Origin: Pseudomonas oryzae
GTDB taxonomy: Bacteria > Pseudomonadota > Gammaproteobacteria > Pseudomonadales > Pseudomonadaceae
Direction: 5' to 3'
Length of the DNA: 64,000 nucleotides
Assembly (NCBI RefSeq): GCF_900104805.1
Contig: NZ_LT629751.1
Coordinates: 3,577,001-3,641,000, forward strand
In this document: positions 25,200-38,173 of the stretch, one piece after another
How positions within the stretch are numbered: the stretch's first letter is position 1
Layout: each line of letters begins with the position of its first letter
The notes under the pieces: model-generated
Told to the model about the DNA's origin: nothing
Databases searched by the model: none
The model's input: only the letters and a program-made list of their open reading frames with translations
Translations under genes and position numbers: made by a program

Positions 25200-26702
25200 A
25201 TGCCGCATACACCCGCCCACGCCTTCCCCCTGATCGCCGCCATCGACATCGGCTCCAACAGCATCCACATGGTGCTGGCGCGGGTCGACCAAGGCGAGAT
25301 CCGGCTGCTCGAGCGCCTCGGCGAGAAGGTGCAGCTGGCCGCCGGCCTCGACGAGCAGCGCAACCTCGACGAGGCGGCGATGAGTCGCGGCCTCGACTGC
25401 CTGCGCCGCTTCGCCCAGCTGATCCAGGGCCTGCCGCAGGGCGCGGTGCGCATCGTCGCCACCAACGCGCTGCGCGAGGCGCGCAACCGCGCGGTGTTCA
25501 TCCGCCGCGCCGAGGAGCTGCTCGGCCATCAGGTCGAGGTGATCTCCGGGCGCGAGGAAGCGCGCCTGATCCACCTCGGCGTGTCGCACAGCCTGCCGGT
25601 GGCCGAGGGCAAGCGCCTGGTGATCGACATCGGCGGCGGCAGCACCGAGTTCATCATCGGCGAGCGCTTCGAGTCGCTGCTGCGCGAGAGCCAGCAGATG
25701 GGCTGCGTCAGCTACAGCAAGCGCTTCTTCGCCGACGGCAAGCTCAGCCCGGCGCGCTACGCCCAGGCCTACACCGCGGCGCGCCTGGAGCTGATGGGCT
25801 TCGAGCAGGCGCTGCGCCGGCTCGGCTGGCACGAGGCGGTCGGCTCCTCCGGCACCATCCGCGCCATCAGCCAGGCGCTGGTGGCCGGCGGGCAGAGCAG
25901 CGGCGAGATCACCCCGGCCGGGCTGGTCTGGCTCAAGCGCAAGATCCTCAAGGCCGACAGCCTAGCCGAGCTGGCCATCGAGGGGGTCAAGCCCGACCGC
26001 CAGCCGATCCTGCCGGCGGGCCTGGCGATCCTCGAGGCGACCTTCGACGCCCTCGAGATCCAGTCGATGATCCACGCCGAGGGCGCGCTGCGCGAGGGCG
26101 TGCTGTACGACATGATCGGCCGGCAGAGCCACGAGGACGTGCGCGAGCGCACCCTGTCGGCGCTGATGGAGCGCTGCCACGTCGACCTCGAGCAGGCGGC
26201 GCGGGTGGAGGCCAAGGCGCTGTCGATCTTCGCCCAGGTCGCCGAACCCTGGGGACTCAACGACGACTGGCACCGCGAGCTGCTCAGCTGGGGCGCCAAG
26301 GTGCACGAGATCGGCCTGGACATCGCCCACTACCACTACCACAAGCACGGCGCCTACATCCTCGAGCACGCCGACCTGGCCGGTTTCTCGCGCATCGACC
26401 AGCAGATGCTCGCCCTGCTGGTGCGCGGCCACCGCCGCAACATCCCGGTGGAGCGCTTCGCCGAGTTCGGCGAGGAAGGCGAGCGCCTGGTGCGCCTGTG
26501 CATAGTGCTGCGCTTCGCCATCCTGTTCCACCACATCCGCGGCACCCAGGAAATGCCCGAGGTGACCTTCCACGCCGGCCCGCGCAGCCTGGAGGCGGTG
26601 TTCCCGGCCGGCTGGCTGGCCGCCAACCCGCTGACCGAGGCCGACATCGAGGTCGAGGCGCAGTGGCTGGCGCGGGTCGGCTACCGCCTCAGCGGGCGCT
26701 GA
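25200..26702 (+). CDS. ppx: exopolyphosphatase
   Basis: Hydrolyses terminal phosphate from polyphosphate (and pppGpp in some family members). It is 500 residues, with an actin-like ATPase fold: [17 protein letters not shown] at the N-terminus, [15 protein letters not shown] near residue 145, and a C-terminal HD-like helical domain ([21 protein letters not shown]). It is divergent from trxA and convergent with ppk1, the enzyme making its substrate, separated by a shared terminator. A TTGACT at 25124-25129 lies upstream but no -10 box stands at a good distance. A run of ten G lies at 25109-25118. Confidence 0.96.
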   Translation: MPHTPAHAFPLIAAIDIGSNSIHMVLARVDQGEIRLLERLGEKVQLAAGLDEQRNLDEAAMSRGLDCLRRFAQLIQGLPQGAVRIVATNALREARNRAVFIRRAEELLGHQVEVISGREEARLIHLGVSHSLPVAEGKRLVIDIGGGSTEFIIGERFESLLRESQQMGCVSYSKRFFADGKLSPARYAQAYTAARLELMGFEQALRRLGWHEAVGSSGTIRAISQALVAGGQSSGEITPAGLVWLKRKILKADSLAELAIEGVKPDRQPILPAGLAILEATFDALEIQSMIHAEGALREGVLYDMIGRQSHEDVRERTLSALMERCHVDLEQAARVEAKALSIFAQVAEPWGLNDDWHRELLSWGAKVHEIGLDIAHYHYHKHGAYILEHADLAGFSRIDQQMLALLVRGHRRNIPVERFAEFGEEGERLVRLCIVLRFAILFHHIRGTQEMPEVTFHAGPRSLEAVFPAGWLAANPLTEADIEVEAQWLARVGYRLSGR

Positions 26703-26716
26703 GCGCGGCACGACGA

Positions 26717-26750
26717 AAAAGGGGCAGCCCCGCGAGGAGCTGCCCCTTTT
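26717..26750. terminator. bidirectional terminator between ppx and ppk1
   Basis: A 12-bp inverted repeat AAAAGGGGCAGC/GCTGCCCCTTTT with a 10-base loop lies between the convergent genes; both strands end in a T run, so it serves both. Confidence 0.9.
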
Positions 26751-26763
26751 CTCTGCTCCGCCC

Positions 26764-28995
26764 TCAGCGCCCGACCAGGCCGGGCGTGCCGAGTTTCTCG
26801 ACCATCAGCGCCTGGGCGTTGCGCGGGTTCTGGTTGCCGCTCGGCTGCAGACGCTGGTAGCGACCGTCGCTCTGCAGCACCCAGGCCTGGGTGTTGTCGG
26901 CCAGGTAGGCCTCCAGCTCGCGCTTGACCCGGGTGATCAGCTTCTTGCCTTCCAGCGGGAAGCAGGTCTCCACGCGCTTGTCGAGGTTGCGCTCCATCCA
27001 GTCGGCGCTGGACAGGTAGAGCTGCTCGTCGCCGTCGTTGAGGAAGTAGTAGGCGCGGCTGTGCTCGAGGAAGCGGCCGATGATCGAGCGCACGTAGATG
27101 TTGTGCGACACCCCCGGAATGCCCGGACGCAGGCAGCACATGCCGCGCACGATCAGGTCGATGCGCACCCCGGCCTGGCTGGCCTTGTACAGCGCCTTGA
27201 TGATCTTCGGATCGGTCAGCGCGTTCATCTTGGCGATGATCTGCGCCGGTCGGCCCTCGCTGGCGTGCTGGGTCTCCCGCGCGATCATGTCGAGCAGGGT
27301 CTTCTTCAGGGTGAAGGGCGCGTGCAGCAGCTTCTTCATGCGCAGGCTCTTGCCCATGCCGATCAGCTGGTTGAACAGCTTGGAGACGTCCTCGCACAGC
27401 GCGTCGTCGGAGGTCAGCAGGCTGTAGTCGGTGTACAGGCGGGCGTTGCCGGCGTGGTAGTTGCCGGTGCCGAGGTGGGCGTAGCGTACCAGCTCGCCGT
27501 TCTCGCGGCGCAGGATCAGCATCATCTTGGCGTGGGTCTTGAAGCCGACCACGCCGTAGATCACCACCGCTCCGGCCTGCTGCAGGCGGCTGGCCAGGGC
27601 GAGGTTGGACTCTTCGTCGAAGCGCGCGCGCAGCTCGATCACCGCGGTGACCTCCTTGCCGTTGCGCGCGGCGTCGACCAGCGCGTCGACGATCTCCGAG
27701 TTGGCCCCGGTGCGGTACAGGGTCTGCTTGATCGCCAGCACGTTGGGATCCTTGGCCGCCTGGCGCAGCAGGTCGACCACCGGGGTGAACGACTCGAACG
27801 GGTGGTAGAGCAGGATGTCCTGCTTGCCGACCACGTTGAACAGCTTCTCGCTGCTCTGCAGCAGCTTGGGAATCACCGGGGTCAGCGGCGGATACTGCAG
27901 GTGGCGGTGGCTGTCGAGACCGGTGATGGCGAACAGGCGGGTCAGGTTGACCGGGCCGTTGACCCGGTACAGCTCGGCCTCGGTCAGCCCGGCCTGCTTG
28001 AGCAGGTAGTCGACCAGGTGCGGCGGACAGGTGTCGACCACCTCCAGGCGCACCGCATCGCCGAAGCGCCGCGAGTACAGCTCGCCGCGCAGCGCGCGGG
28101 CGAGGTCCTCGACGTCCTCGGCGTCCACCGCCAGATCGGCGTTGCGGGTCAGGCGGAACTGGTAGCAGCCCTTGACCTTCATGCCGTGGAACAGGTCGTC
28201 GGCATGGGCGTGGATCATCGAGGAGAGGAACACGTAGTTGGCGCCGGGGCCACCGACCTCCTCGGGGATGCGGATCACCCGCGGCAGCAGCCGCGGCGCC
28301 GGCAGGATGGCCAGGCCCGAGTCGCGGCCGAAGGCGTCGACGCCCTCCAGCTCGACGATGAAGTTCAGGCTCTTGTTGACCAGCAGCGGGAACGGGTGGG
28401 TCGGATCGATGCCGATCGGCGTCATGATCGGCGCGATCTCCTCGCGGAAATACTTGCGCACCCAGGCCTTGACCTTGGTGCTCCAGTGGCGGCGACGGAT
28501 GAAGCGGATCTGGTGCTGCTCCAGCGCCGGCAGCAGCACGTCGTTGAGGATGGCGTACTGGCGCTCGACCTGTTCGTGGACCAGCTCGGAAATCCGCGCC
28601 AGCACCTGCTGCGGCTGCAGGCCGTCGGCGCCGGCCAGTTCGCGGGCGAAGGCGACCTGCTTCTTCAGCCCGGCGACGCGGATCTCGAAGAACTCGTCGA
28701 GGTTGCTGGAGAAGATCAGCAGGAACTTCAGCCGCTCGAGCAGGGGCGTGGCCTCGTCGAGCGACTGCTCCAGGACGCGGATGTTGAACTTCAGCTGCGA
28801 CAGCTCGCGGTGGATGTACAGGCTGCTGTCGTCCAGCCCGGGCACCGGCAGCGCCGGCTCGCTGGCCGGCGCCTCCAGACCCACCGGTTCGTCGGCCGCG
28901 ACGGCCGCGTCGGTCGTCTCGGTCGTCTCGGGCAGCGCGCTGGCCAGCAGCTCCAGCTCGGGCAGTTGGTTCTCGGGAAGTCCTGGATTGTTCAT
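26764..28995 (-). CDS. ppk: polyphosphate kinase 1
   Basis: Makes long-chain polyphosphate from ATP (743 residues, near the usual 690-740). A family-specific acidic N-terminal extension (to about residue 55) precedes [20 protein letters not shown], the true domain start. The catalytic part contains [39 protein letters not shown] (with the phosphohistidine region just before it) and a second PLD-like half ending [23 protein letters not shown] at 28995 (MNNPGLPEN) is 29 bases after the hemB stop and has an AGGA site. The reading frame stays open upstream through hemB, which is a coincidence of GC-rich sequence. Confidence 0.95.
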   Translation of the reverse strand: MNNPGLPENQLPELELLASALPETTETTDAAVAADEPVGLEAPASEPALPVPGLDDSSLYIHRELSQLKFNIRVLEQSLDEATPLLERLKFLLIFSSNLDEFFEIRVAGLKKQVAFARELAGADGLQPQQVLARISELVHEQVERQYAILNDVLLPALEQHQIRFIRRRHWSTKVKAWVRKYFREEIAPIMTPIGIDPTHPFPLLVNKSLNFIVELEGVDAFGRDSGLAILPAPRLLPRVIRIPEEVGGPGANYVFLSSMIHAHADDLFHGMKVKGCYQFRLTRNADLAVDAEDVEDLARALRGELYSRRFGDAVRLEVVDTCPPHLVDYLLKQAGLTEAELYRVNGPVNLTRLFAITGLDSHRHLQYPPLTPVIPKLLQSSEKLFNVVGKQDILLYHPFESFTPVVDLLRQAAKDPNVLAIKQTLYRTGANSEIVDALVDAARNGKEVTAVIELRARFDEESNLALASRLQQAGAVVIYGVVGFKTHAKMMLILRRENGELVRYAHLGTGNYHAGNARLYTDYSLLTSDDALCEDVSKLFNQLIGMGKSLRMKKLLHAPFTLKKTLLDMIARETQHASEGRPAQIIAKMNALTDPKIIKALYKASQAGVRIDLIVRGMCCLRPGIPGVSHNIYVRSIIGRFLEHSRAYYFLNDGDEQLYLSSADWMERNLDKRVETCFPLEGKKLITRVKRELEAYLADNTQAWVLQSDGRYQRLQPSGNQNPRNAQALMVEKLGTPGLVGR

Positions 28996-29024
28996 CGCGT
29001 CGTCCTGCAGGGTCTCGGGCCCCG

Positions 29025-30068
<1,044 letters not shown>

Positions 30069-30282
30069 CTAGAAGTCTATGAAGCAATTATGACGAAAAT
30101 GCGACGACAGCCGCGCGCTCCGCGCCACGGCCCATGCACCTCGATCCCCTACCATACCCGCCACAGCCCGCCGCGGCCACTGACGCATGGCCGCAGCACC
30201 GCGCTTGCGGCTACGATGGAGGCATGTGCCACCTGCGCGCCATCGCGCGCAGGCCATCCCTGACGACGAGGAGTGTTGACCC

Positions 30283-30936
30283 ATGAGCAAGAAGGTTGCC
30301 GTGATCCTGTCCGGCTGCGGTGTCTACGACGGCGCCGAGATCCACGAGAGCGTGATCGCCCTGCTGCGCCTCAGCCAGCGTGGCGCCCAGGTGCAGTGCT
30401 TCGCCCCGGACATCCCCCAGCACCACGTGATCAACCACCTGACCGGCCAGGAAATGGCCGAAAGCCGCAACGTGCTGGTCGAGTCGGCGCGCATCGCCCG
30501 CGGCCAGGTGCGCGACGTGCGCGAGCTGAAGGCCGCCGACTTCGACGCCCTGGTGATCCCCGGCGGCTTCGGCGCGGCGAAGAACCTCAGCGACTTCGCC
30601 TTCAAGGGCGCCAGCTGCGCGGTGCAGCCCGACGTGCTGGCCGCCGCCCGCGACTTCGCCCACAGCCACAAGCCGATCGGCCTGATCTGCATCGCCCCGG
30701 CGATGGCCGCGCGCATCTACGGTGCCGGCGTGCACTGCACCATCGGCCACGACCCGGACACCGCGGCCAAGCTGGCCGACATGGGCGCCGAGCACGTCGA
30801 CTGCCCGGTGGACGACGTGGTGGTCGACGAGCAGCGCAAGCTGGTCACCACCCCGGCCTACATGCTGGCCCGGTCGCCGGCCGAGGCGGCCAGCGGCATC
30901 AACAAGCTGGTCGACCGGGTGCTCGAGCTGGCCTGA
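30283..30936 (+). CDS. elbB: ElbB-type glyoxalase-like protein (DJ-1/PfpI superfamily)
   Basis: A 217-residue class I glutamine-amidotransferase-like protein. The nucleophile elbow LICIAPAMAARIYG holds the expected cysteine (C136), and the N-terminus KKVAVILSGCGVYDGAEIHE and VIPGGFGAAKNLSDFAF are ElbB signatures. E. coli ElbB was named for isoprenoid synthesis and shows weak glyoxalase activity. A strong GAGGAG site precedes the ATG. It is followed by a hairpin repeat and a convergent UPF0178 gene. Confidence 0.9.
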   Translation: MSKKVAVILSGCGVYDGAEIHESVIALLRLSQRGAQVQCFAPDIPQHHVINHLTGQEMAESRNVLVESARIARGQVRDVRELKAADFDALVIPGGFGAAKNLSDFAFKGASCAVQPDVLAAARDFAHSHKPIGLICIAPAMAARIYGAGVHCTIGHDPDTAAKLADMGAEHVDCPVDDVVVDEQRKLVTTPAYMLARSPAEAASGINKLVDRVLELA

Positions 30937-30961
30937 TCGCGCCACCAGCGCGTGACTGCTC

Positions 30962-31058
30962 GTAGGGTCGGCAACTCGCGCAGCGATTGCCTACCAGATC
31001 GGCAGGCAGCGAGCCACCGCCTGGTAGAGGATCGCTGCGCGACTCCTCTACCCTATCG
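30962..31058. repeat. structured palindromic repeat, copy A
   Basis: An imperfect palindrome of about 95 bp between convergent genes. Outer arms TAGGGT/ACCCTA (30963 and 31050), CGCGCAGCGAT/ATCGCTGCGCG (30978 and 31031) and CTACCAG/CTGGTAG (30991 and 31021) can pair into one long hairpin; alternatively TAGAGGA (31025) pairs with TCCTCTA (31044) in a local hairpin. A related copy B lies at 51115-51210 with compensating changes. It may act as a bidirectional terminator here. The family is not recognised. Confidence 0.7.
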
Positions 31059-31108
31059 ACTGCCCGCCACCTGCAGGAGCGAGACACGGACCGCGGATCA
31101 AGCAGCGC

Positions 31109-31567
31109 CTACACGGACTGCCGCGCCAGCGCATTGAGCAGGCGGTCGAGGGCATTGGCGAAGGCCTGACGGTCCTTGTCCGCATAGGCCGCCTGGCCGC
31201 CGCCGACCTGCCCCTGCTCGCGCAGCTCGGTGAACAGGTTGCGCACGGCGAGGCGCTCGCCCATGTTGCGCTCGTCGAATTCGCGGCCACGCGGATCCAG
31301 CGCGGCGACGCCCTTCTTGACCAGGCGATCGGCCAGCGGCACGTCCGAGCAGATCACCAGCTCGCCGGGCACGGCGTGCTCGACCAGATAGTCGTCGGCG
31401 GCATCCGGCCCGCTCGGCACCACGATCAGCCGCACGCAAGCGAAGGCCGGCTTGACCTGCGCCTGGCCGGCCACCAGTACCACCTCGAACTTGCGCTTCA
31501 GGGCGAACTTCACCACCAGGTCGCGCGCCGCCCGCGGGCAGGCGTCGGCATCGATCCACACACGCAT
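31109..31567 (-). CDS. UPF0178 (YaiI/YqxD) family protein
   Basis: A 152-residue PIN-like domain protein of unknown function. It opens with MRVWIDADACPRAARDLVVKFA; the conserved aspartates of that segment and of VICSDVPLADRLVKKG suggest a metal site. It is widespread in bacteria, and nuclease activity is only suspected from the fold. It lies 62 bases from the FTR1-type gene on the same strand. Confidence 0.88.
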   Translation of the reverse strand: MRVWIDADACPRAARDLVVKFALKRKFEVVLVAGQAQVKPAFACVRLIVVPSGPDAADDYLVEHAVPGELVICSDVPLADRLVKKGVAALDPRGREFDERNMGERLAVRNLFTELREQGQVGGGQAAYADKDRQAFANALDRLLNALARQSV

Positions 31568-31629
31568 CGTCGGTCATTCTCCAGATGCCGGAAAAACCCG
31601 CATGGTAGCGGGTTTCGCCGGCACCGGGA

Positions 31630-33522
31630 TCAGGCCGCCGCGCCGTCGCGGCGTGTCGCCAGGTGGCTGCGCCCGTAGAGCACGGCGATCGCCGTCAGCG
31701 CCAGGGCCTGGGCACCGAGGCTCAGGGCGTCGGGATGGATGCCCAGCCAGTCGACCTCGACGAAGCGCAGCGGATGCAGGCCGAGCACCCCGGCCTCCTG
31801 CAGAGCGGCGATACCCTGGCCGGCGAACACCACCGACAGCACGCAGAGCAGCACGGCGTTGATCGAGAAGAAGGTCGTCAGCGGCAGGCGCCGCGAGCCG
31901 CGCAGGATCACCCAGGCCAGGCCGAGCAGCAGCGCCAGGGCGGCGCCGGCGCCGGCGAGAACCATGCCGTGGCCGGTCGGGCCGGCCTGCAGCCAGAGGG
32001 TCTCGTAGAACAGGATGACCTCGAACAGCTCGCGGTACACCGAGAAGAACGCCAGCACGGCGAAGCCCAGGCGCTCGCCGCTGCCGAGCAGGCTGCTCTT
32101 GATGTAGTCCTGCCAGGCCGCGGCATGCCGGCGGTCGTGCATCCACACGCCGATCCACAGCACCACCACGCTGGCGAACAGCGCGGTGAAGCCCTCCAGC
32201 AGCTCGCGCTGGGCGCCGCTGACGTCCAGCACCCAGGCCGCCAGCGCCCAGGTGGCCACGCCGGCGAGCAGCGCCAGGCCCCAGCCGAGGTGCACGCTGC
32301 GGGTCGCCGCCTCCTGCCCGGTGTTGCGCAGGTAGGCGAGGATCGCCGCCAGCACGAGGATCGCCTCGACGCCCTCGCGCAGCAGGATCAGCAGGCTGGA
32401 GAGGAAGCTCAGCGAACCCGACAGGCCATCGCCGCCGAGCAGCTCGGCGCAGCGCGCCAGCTCGGCATTGGCCGCCGCCAGGCGCTGTTCGGCCTGGGCG
32501 AGCGGAACGCCTTCCTGCAGCCCCTGGCGGTAGGCCATCAGCGCCCGCTCGGTGGCCTTGCGCTGCTCGGCAGCGACGTTGTCCAGTGCACTCTCGACCA
32601 GCTCGAAGCCTTCCAGGTAGGCGGCCACCGCGAGGTCGTAGGCCTGGTCGCGCTGGCCGTCGCGGTAGGCGGCCAGGCTCTGCGCCAGGGTGTCGCGGGC
32701 GAAATCCAGCAGCTGCCGGGGATCGCGCTGCGGCTGCGGCGGCTGCGCGCGCTGGGCGCGGAAGGCGGCCAGCGCCTGCGGCCCCTGCTCCGCCGCGACC
32801 TGCTGGGGAGTCAGGCTGGCCAGTTGCTCGAGGCTGAAACGCGCCGCACCGGCCGCCGCGGGATCGGCACTGAAACCGGCGACGTGGCTGGCCAGGTCCC
32901 AGCGCTGGCGCTCGTCCAGCTCGGCGGCGAAGGCCGGCATGTCGGTGCCTTCGACGCCCAGGCCGATGCTGTTGTACAGGTCGTAGAGGCTGAGCCGGTC
33001 CATGCGCGCGGCGTCGCGCATGTTCGCCGGCGGCGGCTCGAGGCCGATGCCGGCCGGGCCGTCGCCCAGGCCGCGCTCGCCGTGGCAGACACTGCACTGC
33101 TGGGCGAACAGCGCCGCGCCGCGCGCCGGGTCGGGGATGATGCGCGGGGCCAGGCTGATCCGGTAGCTCGCCACCAGCTCGGCCGCCAGCCGCCGGGCCT
33201 GGGTGGCCACCTCGGCGCCATCGCGGCGCTGGCGGATGCTGTCGCCGAGGCGGGCGACGCCCTGCACCAGGGCGTCCTTGCCGGTGCTGGCCGGCAGCGC
33301 GACGACCAGCCCCTGCAGCACGCCGTGGAACTCCAGCTGCTCCTGGTATTCGCCGCTGTCGACCACCTGGCCGGCGGCCACCGTGGCCGGGTAGTCGGCC
33401 CCCAGGTAGCTCAGGAGGTGCAGGGCCTGGGCGGCGCCCTCGGGTTCGGCCAGCGCCATCAGGCTGCACAGCGCCAGCACGGGCAGCAGCAGCCAGCTCA
33501 GAAATCGCTTGCGGGTAAGCAT
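31630..33522 (-). CDS. FTR1-family iron permease fused to cytochrome c domain
   Basis: A 630-residue protein. Signal-like N-terminus (MLTRKRFLSWLLLPVLALCS), then a periplasmic part with one haem c motif (CSVCH, residues 143-147), a helical EfeO-like stretch (230-360) and a C-terminal membrane domain with about seven helices. The two REXXE iron-transport motifs are present: REGVE (382-386) and RELFE (497-501). The likely role is high-affinity iron uptake, with the haem domain or a partner handling Fe(II) oxidation; the chemistry is inferred. ATG 33522 is chosen because a Fur-like site lies just upstream and in-frame ATGs at 33552 and 33585 would place that site inside or beyond the coding sequence. 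PAO1 has an equivalent (PA5248, as I recall). Confidence 0.88.
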   Translation of the reverse strand: MLTRKRFLSWLLLPVLALCSLMALAEPEGAAQALHLLSYLGADYPATVAAGQVVDSGEYQEQLEFHGVLQGLVVALPASTGKDALVQGVARLGDSIRQRRDGAEVATQARRLAAELVASYRISLAPRIIPDPARGAALFAQQCSVCHGERGLGDGPAGIGLEPPPANMRDAARMDRLSLYDLYNSIGLGVEGTDMPAFAAELDERQRWDLASHVAGFSADPAAAGAARFSLEQLASLTPQQVAAEQGPQALAAFRAQRAQPPQPQRDPRQLLDFARDTLAQSLAAYRDGQRDQAYDLAVAAYLEGFELVESALDNVAAEQRKATERALMAYRQGLQEGVPLAQAEQRLAAANAELARCAELLGGDGLSGSLSFLSSLLILLREGVEAILVLAAILAYLRNTGQEAATRSVHLGWGLALLAGVATWALAAWVLDVSGAQRELLEGFTALFASVVVLWIGVWMHDRRHAAAWQDYIKSSLLGSGERLGFAVLAFFSVYRELFEVILFYETLWLQAGPTGHGMVLAGAGAALALLLGLAWVILRGSRRLPLTTFFSINAVLLCVLSVVFAGQGIAALQEAGVLGLHPLRFVEVDWLGIHPDALSLGAQALALTAIAVLYGRSHLATRRDGAAA

Positions 33523-33533
33523 GAGTGAATCCC

Positions 33534-33553
33534 AAATGAGAACAAATGCCATT
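33534..33553 (-). promoter_or_regulatory. possible Fur box before FTR1-type gene
   Basis: The plus strand reads AAATGAGAACAAATGCCATT. The left half AAATGAGAA is a good Fur half-site; the right half is degenerate. It is 12 bases before the chosen start of an iron permease gene, with a small hairpin (AGGC/GCCT) just beyond. Confidence 0.4.
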
Positions 33554-33628
33554 AGGCTTTTACGCCTCATCGCGCTCTCGCTCAAGAGCCGACCCGGTCG
33601 GCGGCTGCGACGATTCGCCGCCGATCCT

Positions 33629-34261
33629 TCAGGCCGGCGCGCGGCGCACCAGGGACAGCAACCCGGCGGCGGCGACGAACAGGCTGGCGAAGGTGCGGTT
33701 GAGCAGGCGCTGCTGGCGCGGCGTGCGCAGCAGGCGCAGGACCCGCGCGGCCAGCCCGGTGTAGCCGGCCATCACCACCAGGTCGACGGCGATCATGGTC
33801 GCCGCCATGGCCAGGTACTGGGCCAGCAGCGGCCGCGCCGGGTCGAGAAACTGCGGCAGCACGGCGAGGATGAAGACGATGGCCTTGGGGTTGCTGGCGT
33901 TGACCACGAAGCCGCGCAGCACCAGGGTCAGCGGCCGCCCGAGCGGGCGCCCGGCGCTGGCCTCGGCCAGGTCACCCACCGGCGCGCACCACTGCTTCCA
34001 GCCCAGGTACGCCAGGTAGGCGACGCCGAACCACTTGATCGCCGCGAAGGCCAGCTCGGAGGTGGCGAGGATGGCGCCGACGCCGGCGGCGACGATGGCG
34101 ATCTGCAGGGCCAGCGCCAGCTGCAGGCCGATGGCGTTCCAGTAGCCGCGGCGGAAACCGTAGTTGAGGCCGCTGGACATCGAGGCGATGGCCCCGGCGC
34201 CGGGCGACAGGCTGATCACCCAGCAGGCGGCGAAGAAGGCAAGCCAGGTTTCCAGGCTCAT
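33629..34261 (-). CDS. LysE/RhtB family amino-acid exporter
   Basis: A 210-residue inner-membrane exporter with about six helices. The family motif SPGAGAIASMSSGLNYGFRRG follows the first helix, and GFVVNASNPKAIVFILAVLPQF is the second signature (N-P-K). Substrates of this family are amino acids or homoserine-lactone-like compounds; the substrate here is not deducible. It lies between FTR1 (107 bases) and the terC gene, which ends at its own hairpin, so it is probably expressed separately. Confidence 0.88.
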   Translation of the reverse strand: MSLETWLAFFAACWVISLSPGAGAIASMSSGLNYGFRRGYWNAIGLQLALALQIAIVAAGVGAILATSELAFAAIKWFGVAYLAYLGWKQWCAPVGDLAEASAGRPLGRPLTLVLRGFVVNASNPKAIVFILAVLPQFLDPARPLLAQYLAMAATMIAVDLVVMAGYTGLAARVLRLLRTPRQQRLLNRTFASLFVAAAGLLSLVRRAPA

Positions 34262-34294
34262 GGGGCATTCTCCGGTAGAGGATGGCGAAAACGA

Positions 34295-34317
34295 CGCCGG
34301 CCCATGACGGGCCGGCG
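34295..34317 (-). terminator. terminator after terC
   Basis: A perfect 9-bp stem CGCCGGCCC/GGGCCGGCG with a 5-base loop lies 43 bases beyond the terC stop; the minus strand continues TCGTTTTC. Confidence 0.6.
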
Positions 34318-34360
34318 CGGGTACAGCTTGGCATGAGTGGCAGGCTGGCGCCTACCCCAC

Positions 34361-35119
34361 TCAGTCCGGCAGGTCCTTGTGCAGCTTGACCGGCTCCTTG
34401 AGCTTGCGCTTCATCGCGGTGCGCATGCGGATATTGAGCGCCTCGACGCCCAGCGAGAAGGCCATGGCGAAGTAGACGTAGGCCTTGGGCACGTGCACCT
34501 CGAAGGCCTCGGCGACCAGCAGGGTGCCGACCACGATGAGGAACGACAGGGCAAGGATCTTCAGCGACGGGTGCTTCTCGATGAAGTCGCTGATGGTGCC
34601 GGCGGCCATCATCATCACCAGCACGGCGATGACGATCGCAGCGACCATCACCGGCACGTTCGACACCAGGCCGACCGCGGTGATCACCGAGTCCAGCGAG
34701 AAGATGATGTCGATCACCGCGATCTGCAGGATCACGCCCATGAAGGCGGCCTTCTTCACGCTGCCGTCCTCGTTCGCTTCCTCCTCGCCCTCGACGCTGT
34801 GCCAGATCTCCATGGTGCTCTTGAACAGCAGGAACAGGCCACCGAAGAACAGGATCAGGTCACGGCCGGACACACCCTGGCCGAGCACGGTGAACAGGTC
34901 GGCGGTCAGGCGCATCACCCAGGCGATCGACAGCAGCAGCAGGATGCGCGTGCCCATGGCCAGCGCCAGGCCGAAGAAGCGCGCCTTCGGTTGCTGCTCC
35001 TTGGGCAGGCGGCCGACCAGGATCGAGATGAAGATGATGTTGTCGATGCCGAGGACGATTTCCAGGGCGGTGAGGGTGAGGAAAGCAACCCAGATTTCCG
35101 GGCTCGTCAGCCATTCCAT
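34361..35119 (-). CDS. TerC family membrane protein
   Basis: A 252-residue integral membrane protein with about seven helices. It carries the TerC signature acidic motifs ALEIVLGIDNIIFISILVGR (first repeat) and AVIDIIFSLDSVITAVGL (second repeat), whose aspartates suggest metal binding; relatives export manganese or are linked to tellurite resistance. ATG 35119 gives the family start MEWLTSPEIW, though no clear ribosome site is seen, so coupling to the mscS gene seven bases upstream is likely. No other tellurite genes are nearby. Confidence 0.9.
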   Translation of the reverse strand: MEWLTSPEIWVAFLTLTALEIVLGIDNIIFISILVGRLPKEQQPKARFFGLALAMGTRILLLLSIAWVMRLTADLFTVLGQGVSGRDLILFFGGLFLLFKSTMEIWHSVEGEEEANEDGSVKKAAFMGVILQIAVIDIIFSLDSVITAVGLVSNVPVMVAAIVIAVLVMMMAAGTISDFIEKHPSLKILALSFLIVVGTLLVAEAFEVHVPKAYVYFAMAFSLGVEALNIRMRTAMKRKLKEPVKLHKDLPD

Positions 35120-35126
35120 GATGGTT

Positions 35127-35710
35127 TCAGGTCTCGCTTTGGATGATGGTTGTGGTGGGATGGGGTTCGGTCCCGCGCCAGCGGCGCACGACCTTCTGGA
35201 AGAACAAGCTGTTGGGGATCTGCACCAGCGCGCCGCTGCCGGCCTCGGCATCCTCCTCGAGGGTGGTGTACAGCAGGTTGATGGCGATCACCCGGCCCTT
35301 GGCGCCGGGCTTGTCGGCCGCCTCGACGACCTCGACCCGATCGCCCAGGCGGAACGGGCCGACGGTGAAGATCAGTACCGCGCAGAACAGGTTGGACAGC
35401 ACGCTCCACACGGCGAAGAAGGCCACCGCGGCCACCGCGACGAAGCCGGAGAAGGCCGCCCACAGCACCGCGGCGGACACGCCGAGGTGTTCCAGGGCGA
35501 GCATCAGCGCGCTGCCCATGATCAGCCAGCGCAGTGCGCCGCGCAGCGGCAGCAGCAATTCGCCGGGCAGCTGGTAGCGCTGCGCGACGCGGGTCAGCCC
35601 GCGCGCCACCAGACGCTGCAGGACATAGCCGGCGAGCAGGATCAGCAGCACCTGCACGCCGAACAGCAGGGTCTCGCTCCACTCGCCCAGCCACTGCGCC
35701 AGCCAGGCCT

Positions 35711-35714
<4 letters not shown>
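35127..35714 (-). CDS. small MscS-type mechanosensitive channel
   Basis: A 195-residue short MscS-family protein: three N-terminal helices, then the pore-like AAFSGFVAVAAVAFFAVWSVLSNLFCA and the beta domain (FRLGDRVEVVEA). It lacks most of the C-terminal alpha/beta vestibule of 286-residue E. coli MscS. Its start overlaps the ABC-F stop by four bases (ATGA), and it runs straight into terC, so ABC-F, mscS and terC form one unit. A role in osmotic downshift is family knowledge, not shown. Confidence 0.85.
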
Positions 35715-37621
<1,907 letters not shown>

Positions 37622-37687
37622 GATCGTGGGACTGGTTCGGCGGTGGCGAAGTTTATCAGCTTCCCCCGCCCCTCGCCCGGAGGCGCT

Positions 37688-38173
37688 ATGGCGCAATCAT
37701 TATGGGATTTTTCCATCACGCTTTACAGCCGGCCGGGGATCGCCGAGCTGTGCCTGCAACTGCAGGACGCGCGTGACGCCGACGTCTGCCTGCTGCTGAC
37801 CGCCCTGTGGCTGGAGCGGCGCGGGGTGGCCGCCACGCCCGCGCGGCTCGCCCGGCTCGAGCAGCTGGCGCAACCCTGGCAGCAGGCCGTCACCATCCCG
37901 TTACGCCAGCTGCGCCGCACGTGGAAGGCCGCCGCCAGCCGTGACGCCGGGCTGGCCGAGCTGCGGCGCGAGCTGGCGGCCCTCGAGCTGAAGGCTGAGC
38001 GGTTGTTGCTGGAGCGTCTGCAGGAACTGGCCAGTGACTGGCCGCCGGCCAACGGCGCCGCGCCGAGCGACTGGCTGGAAACACTGGCCGCCGGCTGGGC
38101 GGCGGCTACGACGGATCACCGCGCCGCGCTGCAGGCGCTGCGCGACGCGGCAATGGCGGCGACTCAGCCCTGA
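37688..38173 (+). CDS. TIGR02444 family protein
   Basis: A 161-residue all-helical protein of the TIGR02444 family, recognised by MAQSLWDFSITLYSRPGIAE, CLLLTALWLERRG and PLRQLRRTWK. No activity is known. It is divergent from the ABC-F gene and its last ten bases overlap the end of algP on the other strand (tail to tail), leaving no room for a terminator between them. Confidence 0.85.
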   Translation: MAQSLWDFSITLYSRPGIAELCLQLQDARDADVCLLLTALWLERRGVAATPARLARLEQLAQPWQQAVTIPLRQLRRTWKAAASRDAGLAELRRELAALELKAERLLLERLQELASDWPPANGAAPSDWLETLAAGWAAATTDHRAALQALRDAAMAATQP

